DNA from: Corynebacterium afermentans subsp. afermentans | Lineage (GTDB): Bacteria; Actinomycetota; Actinomycetes; Mycobacteriales; Mycobacteriaceae | Length of the DNA: 64,000 nucleotides | Direction: 5' to 3' | Assembly: GCF_030408355.1 (NCBI RefSeq) | Contig: NZ_CP046606.1 | Location: 1,426,001 to 1,490,000, forward strand | In this document: positions 8,079 to 17,612 of the stretch, piece after piece | Layout of the letters: each line of letters starts with the position of its first letter | Position numbering within the stretch: the stretch's first letter is position 1 | The notes under the pieces: generated by a model | Seen by the model: only the letters and a program-made list of their open reading frames with translations | Databases searched by the model: none | What the model was told of the DNA's origin: nothing | Position numbers and translations under genes: made by a program

Positions 8079-8363
8079 ATGAAGTATTTCGCAGCCACGT
8101 ACATCTACGGCGAGCAAAAGCTTGTCGACGACACACGCCCCGCCCACCGCGAATTCATCTCCTCCCAGCTGTCGCTGGGCCGAATCGTCGGCTCCGGGCC
8201 GTTCGCGGGCGCCGAGCAGGCCCTGATCATCCTGCAGCTGCCGGACACCGCCACCGAGGAGGACGCGGCGACCATCCTGGACGGCGACCCCTACAACGTC
8301 GCCGGGGCCTTGGCCGCCCGCGAGATCCGGGAGTGGAACCCGGTGATGAATATCTTCAGCTAG
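8079..8363 (+). CDS. YciI family protein
   Basis: A 94-residue ferredoxin-like-fold protein of the YciI/YCII family; members are small and mostly uncharacterised. The start MKYFAATYIYG, the middle GRIVGSGPF and the DPYNVAGALAAREIREW segment match the family. It is leaderless: TAGACT (8066-8071) lies seven bases before the ATG. It is divergent from pgsA with only 34 bp between the starts. An imperfect repeat copy, GCTTGTCGAC, falls in its codons for Lys-Leu-Val-Asp. Confidence 0.85.
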   Translation: MKYFAATYIYGEQKLVDDTRPAHREFISSQLSLGRIVGSGPFAGAEQALIILQLPDTATEEDAATILDGDPYNVAGALAAREIREWNPVMNIFS

Positions 8364-8366
8364 GGG

Positions 8367-9542
8367 TTACCCCTTGCGGCCGCCACGGGCGACGTCGAGG
8401 TGCCCCGTGTCGCGCGAGCCAGTGGCGGTGTGGTCGCCCTTGCCGGAGGTGGCAGGGTCGTCGATCCACTCCACGTGGTGGCCTTCGCGGTCCACCTTGC
8501 GACGGTTGCCGTGATCGTCGTAATCGATGTGGTACTTGCCCTCCTCCGGATCCCGGCGACCGGCTTTCACCTCCGCGCGGTCCTTCATCAGCGACGCAAT
8601 TGCGGTGACCGCAAGCGTGCCCACGATGACGAGCAGCGAGGCAACGGTGCCGACCTCCGGCACGTTCAAGCCCTCGCCGCCGTTGATGAACGGCAGGTTG
8701 TTCTCGTGCAGCGCGTGTAGCAGCAGCTTCACGCCGATGAAACCGAGGATGATGGCCAGGCCGTACGGCAGGTAGACCAGCTTGTCCAGCAGGCCGTTGA
8801 GCAGGAAGTACAGCTGACGCAGGCCAAGCAGCGCGAACGCATTGGCGGTGAACACCAGGAAGGATTCCTGCGTGATACCGAAAATCGCGGGAATGGAGTC
8901 GAAGGCGAACATCACGTCGATGAAACCGATGGACAGCAGCGCCACGAACAGCGGGGTGACGGCCTTCTTGCCGGCTTCCGTGGCGGACACCAGACGGTCC
9001 GAGTGGTACGACTTGGTCACCGGAATGACCTTGCGCAGCGTCTTGACCACGAACATGTCGTTCGGGTCCGGGTCTTCCTGGTCGGTGACTTCGTCGTAGA
9101 CCAGCTTGATGGCGGTGTAGATGAGGAAAGCGGCGAAGATGTAGAACACCCACGCCCAGGCGGAGATGATCACAGCGCCAAGCAGAATGAATACGAGGCG
9201 GAACACCAGTGCCATGACAATGCCGATGAGCAGCACCTTCTGTTGGTACGCCCGAGGGATCTTGAACGAGCCCATGATTAGCGCGAACACGAAGAGGTTG
9301 TCGACACTCAGCGACAGCTCCGTGATGTAGCCGGTGAAGAACTGCAGCGCATGCTCACTATCCCACAGCCACCAGACGAGCCCTCCGAAGATCGCGGCCA
9401 TAGTCATGTAGAACAGCGCCCAGCCGCCCGACTCTTTCATCGTCGGCTCGTGCGGGGTGCGCACGTGCGAGACGAAGTCGAAGACGAAAAATCCCAGGAT
9501 CACCGCCGAGGTGATCAACCAAATGTACAAGGGCACATGCAT
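8367..9542 (-). CDS. TerC family integral membrane protein
   Basis: TerC/Alx/MeeY-type transporter, a family linked to manganese export to exoenzymes and to tellurite resistance. The 391 residues contain about nine hydrophobic helices to residue 320. Acidic family motifs appear in ELSLSVDNLFVFALI near residue 77 and IGFIDVMFAFDSIPAI near residue 208. The tail (320-391) is hydrophilic and His/Asp-rich and may bind metal. The ATG at 9542 has GGAGG seven bases upstream; an upstream in-frame ATG would place the start inside the regulatory hairpin. Expression is probably set by the riboswitch just upstream. Confidence 0.93.
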   Translation of the reverse strand: MHVPLYIWLITSAVILGFFVFDFVSHVRTPHEPTMKESGGWALFYMTMAAIFGGLVWWLWDSEHALQFFTGYITELSLSVDNLFVFALIMGSFKIPRAYQQKVLLIGIVMALVFRLVFILLGAVIISAWAWVFYIFAAFLIYTAIKLVYDEVTDQEDPDPNDMFVVKTLRKVIPVTKSYHSDRLVSATEAGKKAVTPLFVALLSIGFIDVMFAFDSIPAIFGITQESFLVFTANAFALLGLRQLYFLLNGLLDKLVYLPYGLAIILGFIGVKLLLHALHENNLPFINGGEGLNVPEVGTVASLLVIVGTLAVTAIASLMKDRAEVKAGRRDPEEGKYHIDYDDHGNRRKVDREGHHVEWIDDPATSGKGDHTATGSRDTGHLDVARGGRKG

Positions 9543-9549
9543 AAGTAAG

Positions 9550-9680
9550 CCTCCGGTCAGCGTCACAAAATAGACCGGAGGTCTCCCCCACCGCCGTGGG
9601 CGGTCCGGACCGGGGCCATCACTTTACGACGGCACCGTGCTGACGATCCTGGACACTTCCGGGGTACTCCCCTCCAAGCG
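9550..9680 (-). promoter_or_regulatory. yybP-ykoY type Mn(II) riboswitch before terC
   Basis: The minus-strand leader starts with GGAGGGGAGTACCCC (9675-9661), holding the GGGGAGTA hallmark of yybP-ykoY aptamers. It ends with GGGGAGACCTCC (to 9577), whose CCTCC pairs with the initial GGAGG as helix P1. Hairpins ACCGCC/GGCGGT and GGTCC/GGACC lie between. CCTCCGGTC (9581-9573) can instead pair with GACCGGAGG (9558-9550), which contains the terC ribosome-binding site. Metal binding would favour P1 and free that site, making an ON switch. A -10 box TAGTGT (9692-9687) puts the transcript start at about 9680. Confidence 0.75.
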
Positions 9681-9785
9681 CGTTACACACTACACCACCC
9701 GGCCTACACAACGCGGCGCGGTGTGCCGACCCGCCGGTCTGCGCCGCTCCCGCGCCTCTCCGTGCCGCCCGCGCCTTTCGCGCAA

Positions 9786-9951
9786 ATGCTTACCCCAGGA
9801 TGCTTACCGCCCCAGGATGCTTACCGCCCGAGGATGCTTACTTCTAAACGCTTACTTGTCGAGATGTCCAGTGCTTCGGCAGGTGCACCACTCGATGGGT
9901 AAGCATCCTCGGGTAAGCATCTAGACCCGGTAAGCATCCTCGGGTAAGCAT
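9786..9951. repeat. inverted array of ATGCTTAC units
   Basis: Four copies of ATGCTTAC on the plus strand (9786, 9800, 9817, 9834) face four copies of GTAAGCAT (9899, 9913, 9930, 9944). Spacings are 14 or 17 bp on both sides. The two 56-bp arms align to each other apart from a 3-bp gap and a few mismatches, around a 57-bp centre. The array fills most of the 433-bp gap between the ftsK stop and the terC start. It could form a long cruciform, act as a terminator for ftsK, or be a protein-binding array. Confidence 0.85.
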
Positions 9952-9975
9952 CTAGGGCGGTTATATGTCCGCAGC

Positions 9976-12900
9976 CTAGAACGCACCCCCGGTCGGGTTG
10001 TACGTTGCAGTGACAGTCCGGGTGTCGGCGTCGCCACCGGCATCGGAGCCATCCGCGCCGGAACCGTCCGCGTCACCGGCGCCGTCTTCAAGCTCGACGC
10101 CCTTCGGTGCTTCGGCGGGGTCTGCGCCCTTGATCATCCAGATGATGGTCTCCAGCTCCTCGGGCTTAACCAGCACGTCTCGGGCCTTGGAGCCTTCGGA
10201 CGGTCCGACCACGCCGCGAGATTCCATCAGATCCATCAGGCGGCCGGCCTTGGCGAAGCCTATGCGCAGCTTGCGCTGCAGCATCGACGTTGAACCGAGT
10301 TGGGAGGTAACCACGAGCTCGACGGCCTCGAGCAGGTCGTCCATGTCCTTGCCGATGTCGTCATCGATGACCTTGGCTTCGGCCTGCTTATCCTCGGTGA
10401 CACCCTCGACGTAGTCGGGCTCGTCCTGCTGCTCCTTCGCAGCCTCGACGACCGCCTGGATCTCCTCGTCGGAGACGAACGCGCCCTGGAGGCGCTGCGG
10501 CTTGCCGGCGCCCTGCGGGATGAACAGGCCGTCGCCCATGCCGATGAGCTTCTCGGCGCCGCCCTGGTCCAGAATGACGCGCGAGTCGGTCAGCGAGGAC
10601 GTCGCAAAGGCAAGCCGCGACGGCACGTTTGTCTTGATCAGGCCGGTGACCACGTCCACGGACGGCCGCTGGGTCGCCAGCACCAGGTGGATGCCAGCCG
10701 CACGCGCCTTTTGGGTGATGCGCACGATGGATTCCTCGATCTCCTTCGGCGCCGTCATCATGAGGTCAGCCAGCTCGTCCACAACGCACACGATGAACGG
10801 GTACGGTCGCATCTCGCGCTCGGATCCCGGAGGTGCGGTCAGCTCGCCCGATTGGACCTTGCGGTTGAAGTCCTTGATGTGGCGCACGCGCGCGGACTTC
10901 ATGTCCATGTAGCGCTGCTCCATCTCCTCCACCAGCCACTGCAGGGCAGCGGAGGCTTTCTTCGGCTGGGTGATGATCGGGGTGATCAGGTGCGGGATGC
11001 CCTCGTAGGGGGTCAGCTCCACCATCTTCGGGTCCACCAGGATCAGGCGGACTTCCTCCGGTGTGGCTCGCGTCAGAAGCGAGATCAGCATGGAGTTCAC
11101 AAACGCGGACTTACCGGAGCCGGTGGAACCGGCCACCAGAAGGTGCGGCATCTTCTGGATCGAGGAGGCGATGAAGTCGCCCTCGATATCCTTGCCCAGT
11201 CCGATGAGCATCGGGTCGTCCTGCGAAGAGACCTTCGGCGAGTCCAGCACGTCGCGCAGCCGCACCATTTCGCGGTCTGCATTGGGAACCTCGATGCCCA
11301 CGGCGGATTTGCCGGGGATCGGGGTGAGCAGGCGCACGTTGTCGGTGGCCACGGCGTAGGCGAGGTTGGATTGCAGGTTGGTGATCTTGGAGACCTTCAC
11401 ACCAGGCCCCAGCTCCACCTCGTAACGGGTCACTGTCGGTCCGCGGGAGAAGCCGGTGACCTGGGCGTTGACCTTGAATTCCTCGAAGACATCAGTGATC
11501 GCCTCGATCATGCGGTCGTTGGCCTCGGTGCGCGACTTCGGCGCGTTGCCTGCGAGCAGCAGTTCGGTCGACGGCAGGTTGTAGTCTCCCTGCGAGATCT
11601 TGCGTACCTGTTTCGGCGCGGCCTTTTCTGCTTCGGATTTCGGGGTGGTTGCGGGGATCTTGGAGGCGTCGATGCCGCTGCGCGCCGCGATCGCCTTGGC
11701 CATCTGCTCGCGCGAGCTGGCTACGGCGTCGGGGGCAGTTGCTTCTCGACGTCCACCCTCCGGAGCTTCCCGCTGCAGCACCTTCGTCTCGTTGACTGTC
11801 TCGTTGTCGCGCTGTGCTGGCTTCGCCTCAGCCGGTTGTGGTGCGGCCGACTTGGCCGATGCGGGCTTGGGGGCTGGTGCCGGAGCTTCCGCCGGGCGCG
11901 GGACCACGGCGGTCTCCGCAGTGTCGGCGGGCTCGGCCGCGGGCTGGTCAAAGCTGTCGTGGTCTTCGACCTCGTCGGCGAAGTCGAAGAGATCCAGCTC
12001 GTCATCGCCGTCGGCCGGGTAGCTCTCCATCGGGGTCGGGCGGCGCAGTGACGGGCGCCGAGCCGGGCGGTCCGGGCGGTCCGGGCGTGCAGCGTCGGCT
12101 GTGCGGCCACGCCCACGTCGAGAAGCTGCACGCGTCGCTGCCCCACCGGAGCCGCGATCGCGGGTGGCGCGGCGCTCGCGGCCTTCCGCGATGTCGTCCA
12201 AGTCGTCGGCGACGTGGCTGTACGGATCCAGGTCGTCGTCGGGCGTGTCCGTGTCGGACAGCATCCGAGTGACCAGGTCCTTGATGTAGTCGTACGCCTC
12301 GCGCACGGTGATTCCGGTGGTCTTCAGCGCACCGTAGACAATCACCAGGCCAAGCAGCGGGATTGCGACGAAAGAGGAGAATCCGGCTGCGAGCACCCCG
12401 CCGGTGAAGGCGCCAAGTGCGCCGCCGGCGAGTTTGCGCTCCTCCCACGCCGCAGGATTGCCGGAGAAGACGTGGATCAGGCCGAGCATGCCAATAGCGA
12501 TGATGGAAAGGCCCAGCGTGACACGTGTGCGCACTGCGTCGGAGGCACGCACGTTGAGCATCAGTGCGATAGCGATGCCGACCAGGATCACCGGCAGGAT
12601 CAGCGCACCCGCGCCGATGAGCCAGTGCGTGCCGGTGGAGATGACCTCTCCCACTGGGCCGGCCACGTCGAACCAGACCGAACCGCCGATGACTGCGGCG
12701 AGCCCAATGAGAAGCAAACCCCACGCGTCGGCGTGGGTCTCAAACGTGCTGTGGCCGCCGAAGCGGCTTTCCCGCCGCGGTTCGCGGTCTCGGCGATCGC
12801 CGTTCGCGGAGCTTTCGGTGCGCTCCTCTGGCATGTCCAGATCGTCCTCCCATTCCTCGTCCCAATCATCACGGCTGCGCCTGGGTCTGCGGGTGGCGGT

Positions 12901-13143
12901 GCCCTCGAAGTCGGACTCGTGCTTGTCGCGGCGAAAGAACGAGCCGACGCCACGGGCAGCTGCACCCAGCGAATGGCCGACGACTTTATACGCGGATCCC
13001 ACGCGTTCGTCGGCGGTTTCTGCGGCCACGTTCGACGATGTCGGCGGGTGCGTCATGGACACCGGACCGCCATAGCGGGTGCCGCCTTCTGGGCGGCGCG
13101 TTGAAGACCGCGACGAGCGCGGCGCGGTGTTTTTGACAGACAT
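9976..13143 (-). CDS. ftsK: DNA translocase FtsK
   Basis: Hexameric ATP-driven pump clearing chromosome termini through the division septum and activating XerCD at dif. It has 1055 residues. The N-terminal basic and disordered part is followed by four membrane helices (about 138-270), a long acidic/Pro-rich linker (280-500) and the RecA-like motor. Walker [10 protein letters not shown] is near residue 667 and Walker B region [14 protein letters not shown] near residue 785. A winged-helix gamma domain lies near 950-1005. It is leaderless: TAGAGT (13156-13151) is seven bases before the ATG. An inverted array follows its stop codon. Confidence 0.97.
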   Translation of the reverse strand: MSVKNTAPRSSRSSTRRPEGGTRYGGPVSMTHPPTSSNVAAETADERVGSAYKVVGHSLGAAARGVGSFFRRDKHESDFEGTATRRPRRSRDDWDEEWEDDLDMPEERTESSANGDRRDREPRRESRFGGHSTFETHADAWGLLLIGLAAVIGGSVWFDVAGPVGEVISTGTHWLIGAGALILPVILVGIAIALMLNVRASDAVRTRVTLGLSIIAIGMLGLIHVFSGNPAAWEERKLAGGALGAFTGGVLAAGFSSFVAIPLLGLVIVYGALKTTGITVREAYDYIKDLVTRMLSDTDTPDDDLDPYSHVADDLDDIAEGRERRATRDRGSGGAATRAASRRGRGRTADAARPDRPDRPARRPSLRRPTPMESYPADGDDELDLFDFADEVEDHDSFDQPAAEPADTAETAVVPRPAEAPAPAPKPASAKSAAPQPAEAKPAQRDNETVNETKVLQREAPEGGRREATAPDAVASSREQMAKAIAARSGIDASKIPATTPKSEAEKAAPKQVRKISQGDYNLPSTELLLAGNAPKSRTEANDRMIEAITDVFEEFKVNAQVTGFSRGPTVTRYEVELGPGVKVSKITNLQSNLAYAVATDNVRLLTPIPGKSAVGIEVPNADREMVRLRDVLDSPKVSSQDDPMLIGLGKDIEGDFIASSIQKMPHLLVAGSTGSGKSAFVNSMLISLLTRATPEEVRLILVDPKMVELTPYEGIPHLITPIITQPKKASAALQWLVEEMEQRYMDMKSARVRHIKDFNRKVQSGELTAPPGSEREMRPYPFIVCVVDELADLMMTAPKEIEESIVRITQKARAAGIHLVLATQRPSVDVVTGLIKTNVPSRLAFATSSLTDSRVILDQGGAEKLIGMGDGLFIPQGAGKPQRLQGAFVSDEEIQAVVEAAKEQQDEPDYVEGVTEDKQAEAKVIDDDIGKDMDDLLEAVELVVTSQLGSTSMLQRKLRIGFAKAGRLMDLMESRGVVGPSEGSKARDVLVKPEELETIIWMIKGADPAEAPKGVELEDGAGDADGSGADGSDAGGDADTRTVTATYNPTGGAF

Positions 13144-13210
13144 GGGTGTAACTCTAACGCCTTAAGTCACATTTACACCTCACGCCACACCCGCGACGCG
13201 CAGTCAAGGG

Positions 13211-13837
13211 TCACATCTTGATATCGAAACCCTCGAACACCTCTACGGCACCAGTCAGTTCCACCTTGGCGGCGACGCGCCCGGACGCCCACAGCAAGAG
13301 CTCGCCGGGATCGCCCGACACGCGCAGCACGTTGTCTCCGCGCTCGGCAACCCCGGCCTTGTCGCCGATGGTCGCAGGCGGCATCGTCGGCGGAGTCAAG
13401 ATCACAGGCACCGGCGCATTACGAAGCGTCAGCTTGGCAAAGCGCTTTGCCAGCGCAAACAGCTCCTCGTTGATGACTTGGGAGAACTCGCGAGGCTCAA
13501 CCACTCCCCCACCCCGGCGCACGTCTTCGTGGTGAATGAAGTGCTCGGAGGTGTTCATTGCGGAGTTCAGCGGCTTGAGCCACACGGGCGGGCCAGCAGC
13601 CCACTCGCGCACGACATCTTCGTACGGGCGAGCTTTCTGCTTATCCGTCTCCTTCTCGGTGATGCCGGACAGCGCATCCACGAAGATTCCCGGGGCTGCC
13701 GCCGGCTTGAACTCCCGGATGAGCAGGTGCACTGCGAGGTCCCGGGTGGTCCAGCCTTCATTCAGCGTCGGCGCACCGGGGCCGACCTGAAGCAGCAATT
13801 TGGCGAGGCGTTCACGTTCCTTCTGCGCAAAAGACAT
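13211..13837 (-). CDS. TIGR03085 family metal-binding protein
   Basis: Actinobacterial protein of the TIGR03085 family, distantly related to DinB-like mycothiol-dependent enzymes; its function is unknown. The 208 residues include TTRDLAVHLLIRE (about residues 30-42) and EHFIHHEDVRRG near residue 98, whose histidines are the likely metal ligands, and a C-terminal beta-rich sterol-carrier-like half. It is leaderless: TAGGCT (13850-13845) lies seven bases before the ATG. It is transcribed separately from ftsK, with 67 bp between its stop and the ftsK start. Confidence 0.82.
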   Translation of the reverse strand: MSFAQKERERLAKLLLQVGPGAPTLNEGWTTRDLAVHLLIREFKPAAAPGIFVDALSGITEKETDKQKARPYEDVVREWAAGPPVWLKPLNSAMNTSEHFIHHEDVRRGGGVVEPREFSQVINEELFALAKRFAKLTLRNAPVPVILTPPTMPPATIGDKAGVAERGDNVLRVSGDPGELLLWASGRVAAKVELTGAVEVFEGFDIKM

Positions 13838-13847
13838 GCACTCAAGC

Positions 13848-14297
13848 CTAGCTGGAAAGGTTCACTCCGGTGCCGCTGGAGAGCTGCAGTTCCAGGTTGT
13901 TGTAGCTCCTGATTAGCGGTGCGAACTGTTCGACCTTCGGGTCGAAGGTGATTACCTCTCCGAAACGGCCCCATCCGAGCTTTGTCGCCTGCTTGCCGTC
14001 CTTGTAGCACTCATTTCGTCCGCCCTTGGCATTCATGTGGCACATGACAGAGTCGCCCTCGAAGGCGCCCATCACGCGCACTCCCTGCACCTTGATGTTG
14101 CGGAAGTTCGGGTCACCGAAACGGATCACGTCGTAGAGTTTCCACGCGGATGCGTAGCCAGGCTCGTACGGCACCTCGGTGCCGGGCGGCAGGGGCCGGC
14201 CGCCGGTCCAGTCAACGTCGTCCTGTGCATGAGCGGTTGGTGCGAGTGTCACCGTGGCGGCAAGCAGTGCCGCGGCGGTTTTCGTTGCGATCTTCAT
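13848..14297 (-). CDS. secreted hypothetical protein
   Basis: Not recognised. It has 149 residues beginning MKIATKTAAALLAATVTLAPTAHAQ, a clear Sec signal peptide with AHA-Q cleavage near residue 25. The mature part is about 125 residues with two cysteines (CHMNAKGGRNEC), probably one disulfide, and no repeats or membrane anchor. The ATG at 14297 is preferred to one 18 bases upstream because it gives the proper signal peptide; CACAAT lies seven bases upstream. It ends 10 bp from the TIGR03085 gene start. Confidence 0.75.
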   Translation of the reverse strand: MKIATKTAAALLAATVTLAPTAHAQDDVDWTGGRPLPPGTEVPYEPGYASAWKLYDVIRFGDPNFRNIKVQGVRVMGAFEGDSVMCHMNAKGGRNECYKDGKQATKLGWGRFGEVITFDPKVEQFAPLIRSYNNLELQLSSGTGVNLSS

Positions 14298-14355
14298 GGG
14301 CCACATTGTGCACACCTGTCACAAAGGTTACTAGGGCGTGTTGCACGGTTGTTAT

Positions 14356-14371
14356 GAAACCGTACGGTTTC
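14356..14371. promoter_or_regulatory. 16-bp perfect palindrome upstream of secreted gene
   Basis: GAAACCGTACGGTTTC is fully self-complementary. It sits about 60 bp upstream of the secreted-protein start codon and downstream of rnj in orientation, so it could be an operator. No matching second copy was noticed in the window. Confidence 0.35.
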
Positions 14372-14466
14372 CGGCTACATCTGGGAGGACCCTGACGGAT
14401 CCTCAGTCACGACCTTGCCGTAGGTATCTCATACCTGTCGTATCGGAATACCCTGAAGACGCGTTA

Positions 14467-14501
14467 GCCCCCTCGGCTACCACGGGGTGGGCCGAAGGGG
14501 C
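14467..14501 (-). terminator. hairpin downstream of rnj
   Basis: GCCCCCTCGGC (14467-14477) pairs with GCCGAAGGGGC (14491-14501) with one mismatch, 17 bp past the rnj stop. It has no T-run. A GTCGTAAAGC variant of the decamer repeat (14502-14511) sits between it and the stop codon. Confidence 0.5.
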
Positions 14502-14517
14502 GTCGTAAAGCAAATGC

Positions 14518-16656
14518 TTAGCGGGACTCGCGGGTGGACGCGATCTCGTCCTCGCTGGCGATGTGGTTGTCCGACGACATCGGCACCACAGTCGGCAGAA
14601 TCACAGGCTGCCGCTTGTAGTTCTGCTCGATTGCGCGAGAGACCTTGCGGCGGATCTGCTGCACCATACGGAACGGATCGTTTTCGCCCTCGGCGGCCAG
14701 ATCGCCCATGACGGCTTCAACGCCCTCGACGACTTTCTTGTTGAAGTCGCGGTCGTCGTCGCTGTAGCCCGTGGTGGACACCTGCGGTGCCTCCAGCAGG
14801 CGTCCGGTGCTGTCGTCGACCACGCAGGTGATGGACACAACGCCTCCGGACGCCAGCGAGGTGCGGTCCGCCAACACGTCCGGGTCCACGTCGCCCATGG
14901 TGGTGCCGTCAACGTAGAGCTGGCCCACCTGGTACTGACCGGCAACCTTAATGTTGCCTTTGTGCATGTCCACTACCACGCCGTTCTGGGCGAGCGCCGT
15001 GTTGTTCGGCTTGACGCCAGTGGAGATCGCCAGCTCCTTGTTGGCGCGCATGTGCCGCCACTCGCCGTGCACCGGCATCGCGTTGCGCGGACGCGCCGCG
15101 TTGTAGAGCGCGAGCAGCTCACCGGCATAGCCGTGGCCGGACGCGTGGACGTGCGCCTCAGCGTTGGTGATCACGTTCGCTCCGATCTGCGCGAGGTTGT
15201 TGATCACCGCGAACACTGCTTCCTCGTTGCCCGGAATGAGCGAGGACGAAAGGATAATCGTGTCACCGTCGTGGATGGTGATCTGGCGGTGCTCACGGCG
15301 GGACATGCGCGACAGCGCAGCCATCGGCTCACCCTGGGTGCCGGTAGTGATCAGCACCGTCTTGTGCGGCGCCATCTTCGCGGCTTCCTCGATCGGGATG
15401 ATCGTGCCCTTCGGAGCCTTGAGCAGGTTCATCTTTTCCGCGATCTCCATGTTGCGCAGCATGGAACGGCCGTTGAAGGCGACCTTGCGGTTGTTGGACA
15501 CAGCGGCATTGATAGCCATCTGCACGCGCGCCACGTTGGAGGCGAACGACGCGATGACCACACGCTGGCGGGCGTTGGACACCAAGCGTGTCAGCGTCTC
15601 CTCAATACCTGCCTCCGAGGCGGAGATGCCCGGAACGGTGGCGTTGGTGGAATCGCACATGAACAGGTCGATGCCCTCGTCACCGAGGCGGGCAAGCGCC
15701 GGGATGTCCGTCGGCTTGCCGTCGTATGGCGTCTGGTCCACCTTCACGTCGCCGGTCATCACAACGTGGCCCGCACCAGTCTTGATGGACACGCCCAAGC
15801 ACTCCGGGATCGAGTGGTTGACGTGCCAGAAGCGCAGACGGAACGGGCCGACGGTGACCTCGGAATCCGTGTTCACGTCGTTGAGCTTCGGACGCTGGCG
15901 GTGCTCCTGCGTCTTCGCCTTGATCAGCGCGTTAGTGAACTTGGACGAGTAGATCGGAATATCGCTGCGCAGCTTGAGCAGCCACGGGATAGCGCCAATG
16001 TGGTCCTCGTGACCGTGCGTGACCACGAGTGCGTCGATCTTGTCCAGCTTGTTTTCAATCGGGCCGAAGTCCGGCAGCACGAGATCCACGCCCGGCTCGT
16101 CCGAATTCGGGAACAGCACGCCGCAGTCCACGATGAGCAAGCGGCCGTTGTACTCGAAGACCGTCATGTTGCGGCCGATTTCGGAAATGCCGCCGAGCGC
16201 GTAGATGCGAAGCGTGTCCTTCGCTGGCTTCGACGGTGCGGGCAGGCGCTTGGTCAGATCGGCGCCCTGCATCGACTTCATCGGGTTGCGGCGGCCGCCG
16301 CCCTGGCCCCCGCCGTTGCCGCCACGGCCACGGCGACGACGGTTGCGGTTGCTGCCACCGCCGTTGCCGTTGCCCTTATTGTTGTCGCGGTCTTCGCCAC
16401 CACGGCCACCGCGGGCGTTGCCGCCACGGTTGTTGTTGCCGCCGTTGCCGTTATTGCCGTTGCCACCATCGCGGCCGCCACGGCCGTTGCCGCCGTTATT
16501 GCCGTTGTTTCCACCGTCGCGCTCAGCTGGCGCGTCATTGCCGCCGCCGTTTGCAGGAGCGTCGCTCGGTGCCTGGAATACCGGCTGCTGTTCGGTTGCC
16601 TCCGGCGGCCCAGCCTTACGCGTCACCTTGCGTGCGCGGTTGCGGGGTTCATTCAT
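14518..16656 (-). CDS. rnj: ribonuclease J
   Basis: Beta-CASP metallo-beta-lactamase nuclease with 5'-3' exonuclease and endonuclease activity in mRNA decay and rRNA maturation. It has 712 residues. Residues 1-135 form an extra low-complexity tail rich in Gly, Asn, Arg and Asp, ending in an RRRRGRGG basic patch. The catalytic core follows, with the zinc motif HGHEDHIG near residue 213. The C-terminal domain ends near residue 700. Actinobacterial RNase J often has such an extension, thought to contact RNA. The start ATG lies 2 bp after the dapA stop, so dapA-rnj are co-transcribed. Confidence 0.96.
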   Translation of the reverse strand: MNEPRNRARKVTRKAGPPEATEQQPVFQAPSDAPANGGGNDAPAERDGGNNGNNGGNGRGGRDGGNGNNGNGGNNNRGGNARGGRGGEDRDNNKGNGNGGGSNRNRRRRGRGGNGGGQGGGRRNPMKSMQGADLTKRLPAPSKPAKDTLRIYALGGISEIGRNMTVFEYNGRLLIVDCGVLFPNSDEPGVDLVLPDFGPIENKLDKIDALVVTHGHEDHIGAIPWLLKLRSDIPIYSSKFTNALIKAKTQEHRQRPKLNDVNTDSEVTVGPFRLRFWHVNHSIPECLGVSIKTGAGHVVMTGDVKVDQTPYDGKPTDIPALARLGDEGIDLFMCDSTNATVPGISASEAGIEETLTRLVSNARQRVVIASFASNVARVQMAINAAVSNNRKVAFNGRSMLRNMEIAEKMNLLKAPKGTIIPIEEAAKMAPHKTVLITTGTQGEPMAALSRMSRREHRQITIHDGDTIILSSSLIPGNEEAVFAVINNLAQIGANVITNAEAHVHASGHGYAGELLALYNAARPRNAMPVHGEWRHMRANKELAISTGVKPNNTALAQNGVVVDMHKGNIKVAGQYQVGQLYVDGTTMGDVDPDVLADRTSLASGGVVSITCVVDDSTGRLLEAPQVSTTGYSDDDRDFNKKVVEGVEAVMGDLAAEGENDPFRMVQQIRRKVSRAIEQNYKRQPVILPTVVPMSSDNHIASEDEIASTRESR

Positions 16657-16658
16657 AT

Positions 16659-17567
16659 TTATAGGACTCCAGCCTGTGTCATTTCTTCGCGGAGCCGCTC
16701 GACCTGCTCATCCGTCGCCGCAGCGACCGGCAGGCGCGGGTCTCCTACTTCGATGCCCTGCAGTCGCAGAGCTGCCTTTGCAAATGTCACGCCGCCCAGC
16801 GCGCCCTGTTGGCGCGCGAGCACGTTGAGTGTGTTGGCGTTGATTTCCCGTGCGCGGGCGAGATCGCCGGTCTCGTAAGTAGTCACTAGTTCACGCAGTG
16901 CCTTCGGTGCGGCATGCCCCACCACAGAGATCATTCCAGTCGCGCCGACGGCGAGCCACGGCAGGTTCAAGGGATCGTCACCCGAGTACCAGGCCAGCCC
17001 GGTCTCCTGGATCAGCGTGGACGCTTCAAGGAAGTCGCCCTTTGCGTCCTTCACCGCTTGGATCGTGTCCACTTCCGCAAGCTTGCGGATGGTGCCGGAA
17101 TCGATCGGAATGCCGGAGCGGCCGGGGATGTCGTACAGGCAGACAGGAAGATCGGTCGCTTCCGCAACTGCACGGAAGTGCGCCTCCACCCCTGCCTGGG
17201 ACGGCTTTGAGTAGTACGGCGTGACAACCAGCAGGCCGTCAGCGCCGGCCTCCGCGGCCGATTTCGCCATTGCCGCCGCATGGCGGGTGTCGTTGGACCC
17301 CGCGCCTGCGATGATGTGGGCTTTGTCCCCTACCTCTTCGCGCACTGCCTTGAGCAGCGCGACCTTCTCTTCGTCGGTGGTTGTCGGGGATTCGCCCGTT
17401 GTGCCTGCGAGCACTAGTGCGTCGATTCCTTGTTCTACCAAGTGGGCAGCGAGATCGCGGCCTGCCACAACGTCTAGTTCGCCGTCGGAATCAAACGGCG
17501 TGACCATTGCTACGCAGACGGAGCCGAAGATGTCGGCTCCCAGATCAGCTTTGAGAGATGTGCCCAT
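16659..17567 (-). CDS. dapA: 4-hydroxy-tetrahydrodipicolinate synthase
   Basis: Condenses pyruvate with aspartate semialdehyde in lysine/diaminopimelate synthesis. It is a 302-residue class I aldolase barrel. Visible signatures are [17 protein letters not shown] near residue 55, YYSKPSQAG near residue 118 and [13 protein letters not shown] near residue 143; the Schiff-base lysine lies in the [10 protein letters not shown] segment near residue 173. It is leaderless: TATCCT (17581-17576) lies eight bases before the ATG. rnj follows. dapB lies upstream, separated by the degenerate thyX gene. Confidence 0.97.
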   Translation of the reverse strand: MGTSLKADLGADIFGSVCVAMVTPFDSDGELDVVAGRDLAAHLVEQGIDALVLAGTTGESPTTTDEEKVALLKAVREEVGDKAHIIAGAGSNDTRHAAAMAKSAAEAGADGLLVVTPYYSKPSQAGVEAHFRAVAEATDLPVCLYDIPGRSGIPIDSGTIRKLAEVDTIQAVKDAKGDFLEASTLIQETGLAWYSGDDPLNLPWLAVGATGMISVVGHAAPKALRELVTTYETGDLARAREINANTLNVLARQQGALGGVTFAKAALRLQGIEVGDPRLPVAAATDEQVERLREEMTQAGVL

Positions 17568-17593
17568 GGCCCACTAGGATACCTGCCTCCCGG

Positions 17594-17612
17594 AAGCAAT
17601 TGCTTATCGACG
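17594..17612 (-). repeat. decamer repeat at the thyX-like gene end
   Basis: On the minus strand this reads GTCGATAAGCAATTGCTT and supplies the last codons and TAA stop of the ThyX-like gene. It shares a 16-base identity with the copies at 7467 and 32546. The short inverted extension AAGCAATTGCTT could form a small hairpin. Confidence 0.6.

Noticed and set aside
9786..9951. Repeat array considered as a CRISPR
   Set aside because: Units are only 8-11 bp, spacers are 6-9 bp and nearly identical, and half the copies are inverted; no cas genes nearby.
14563..16878. 771-codon frame antisense to rnj and dapA
   Set aside because: It runs through two clear genes on the other strand, has no recognisable domain and alternates Val/Ala/His stretches typical of a shadow frame.
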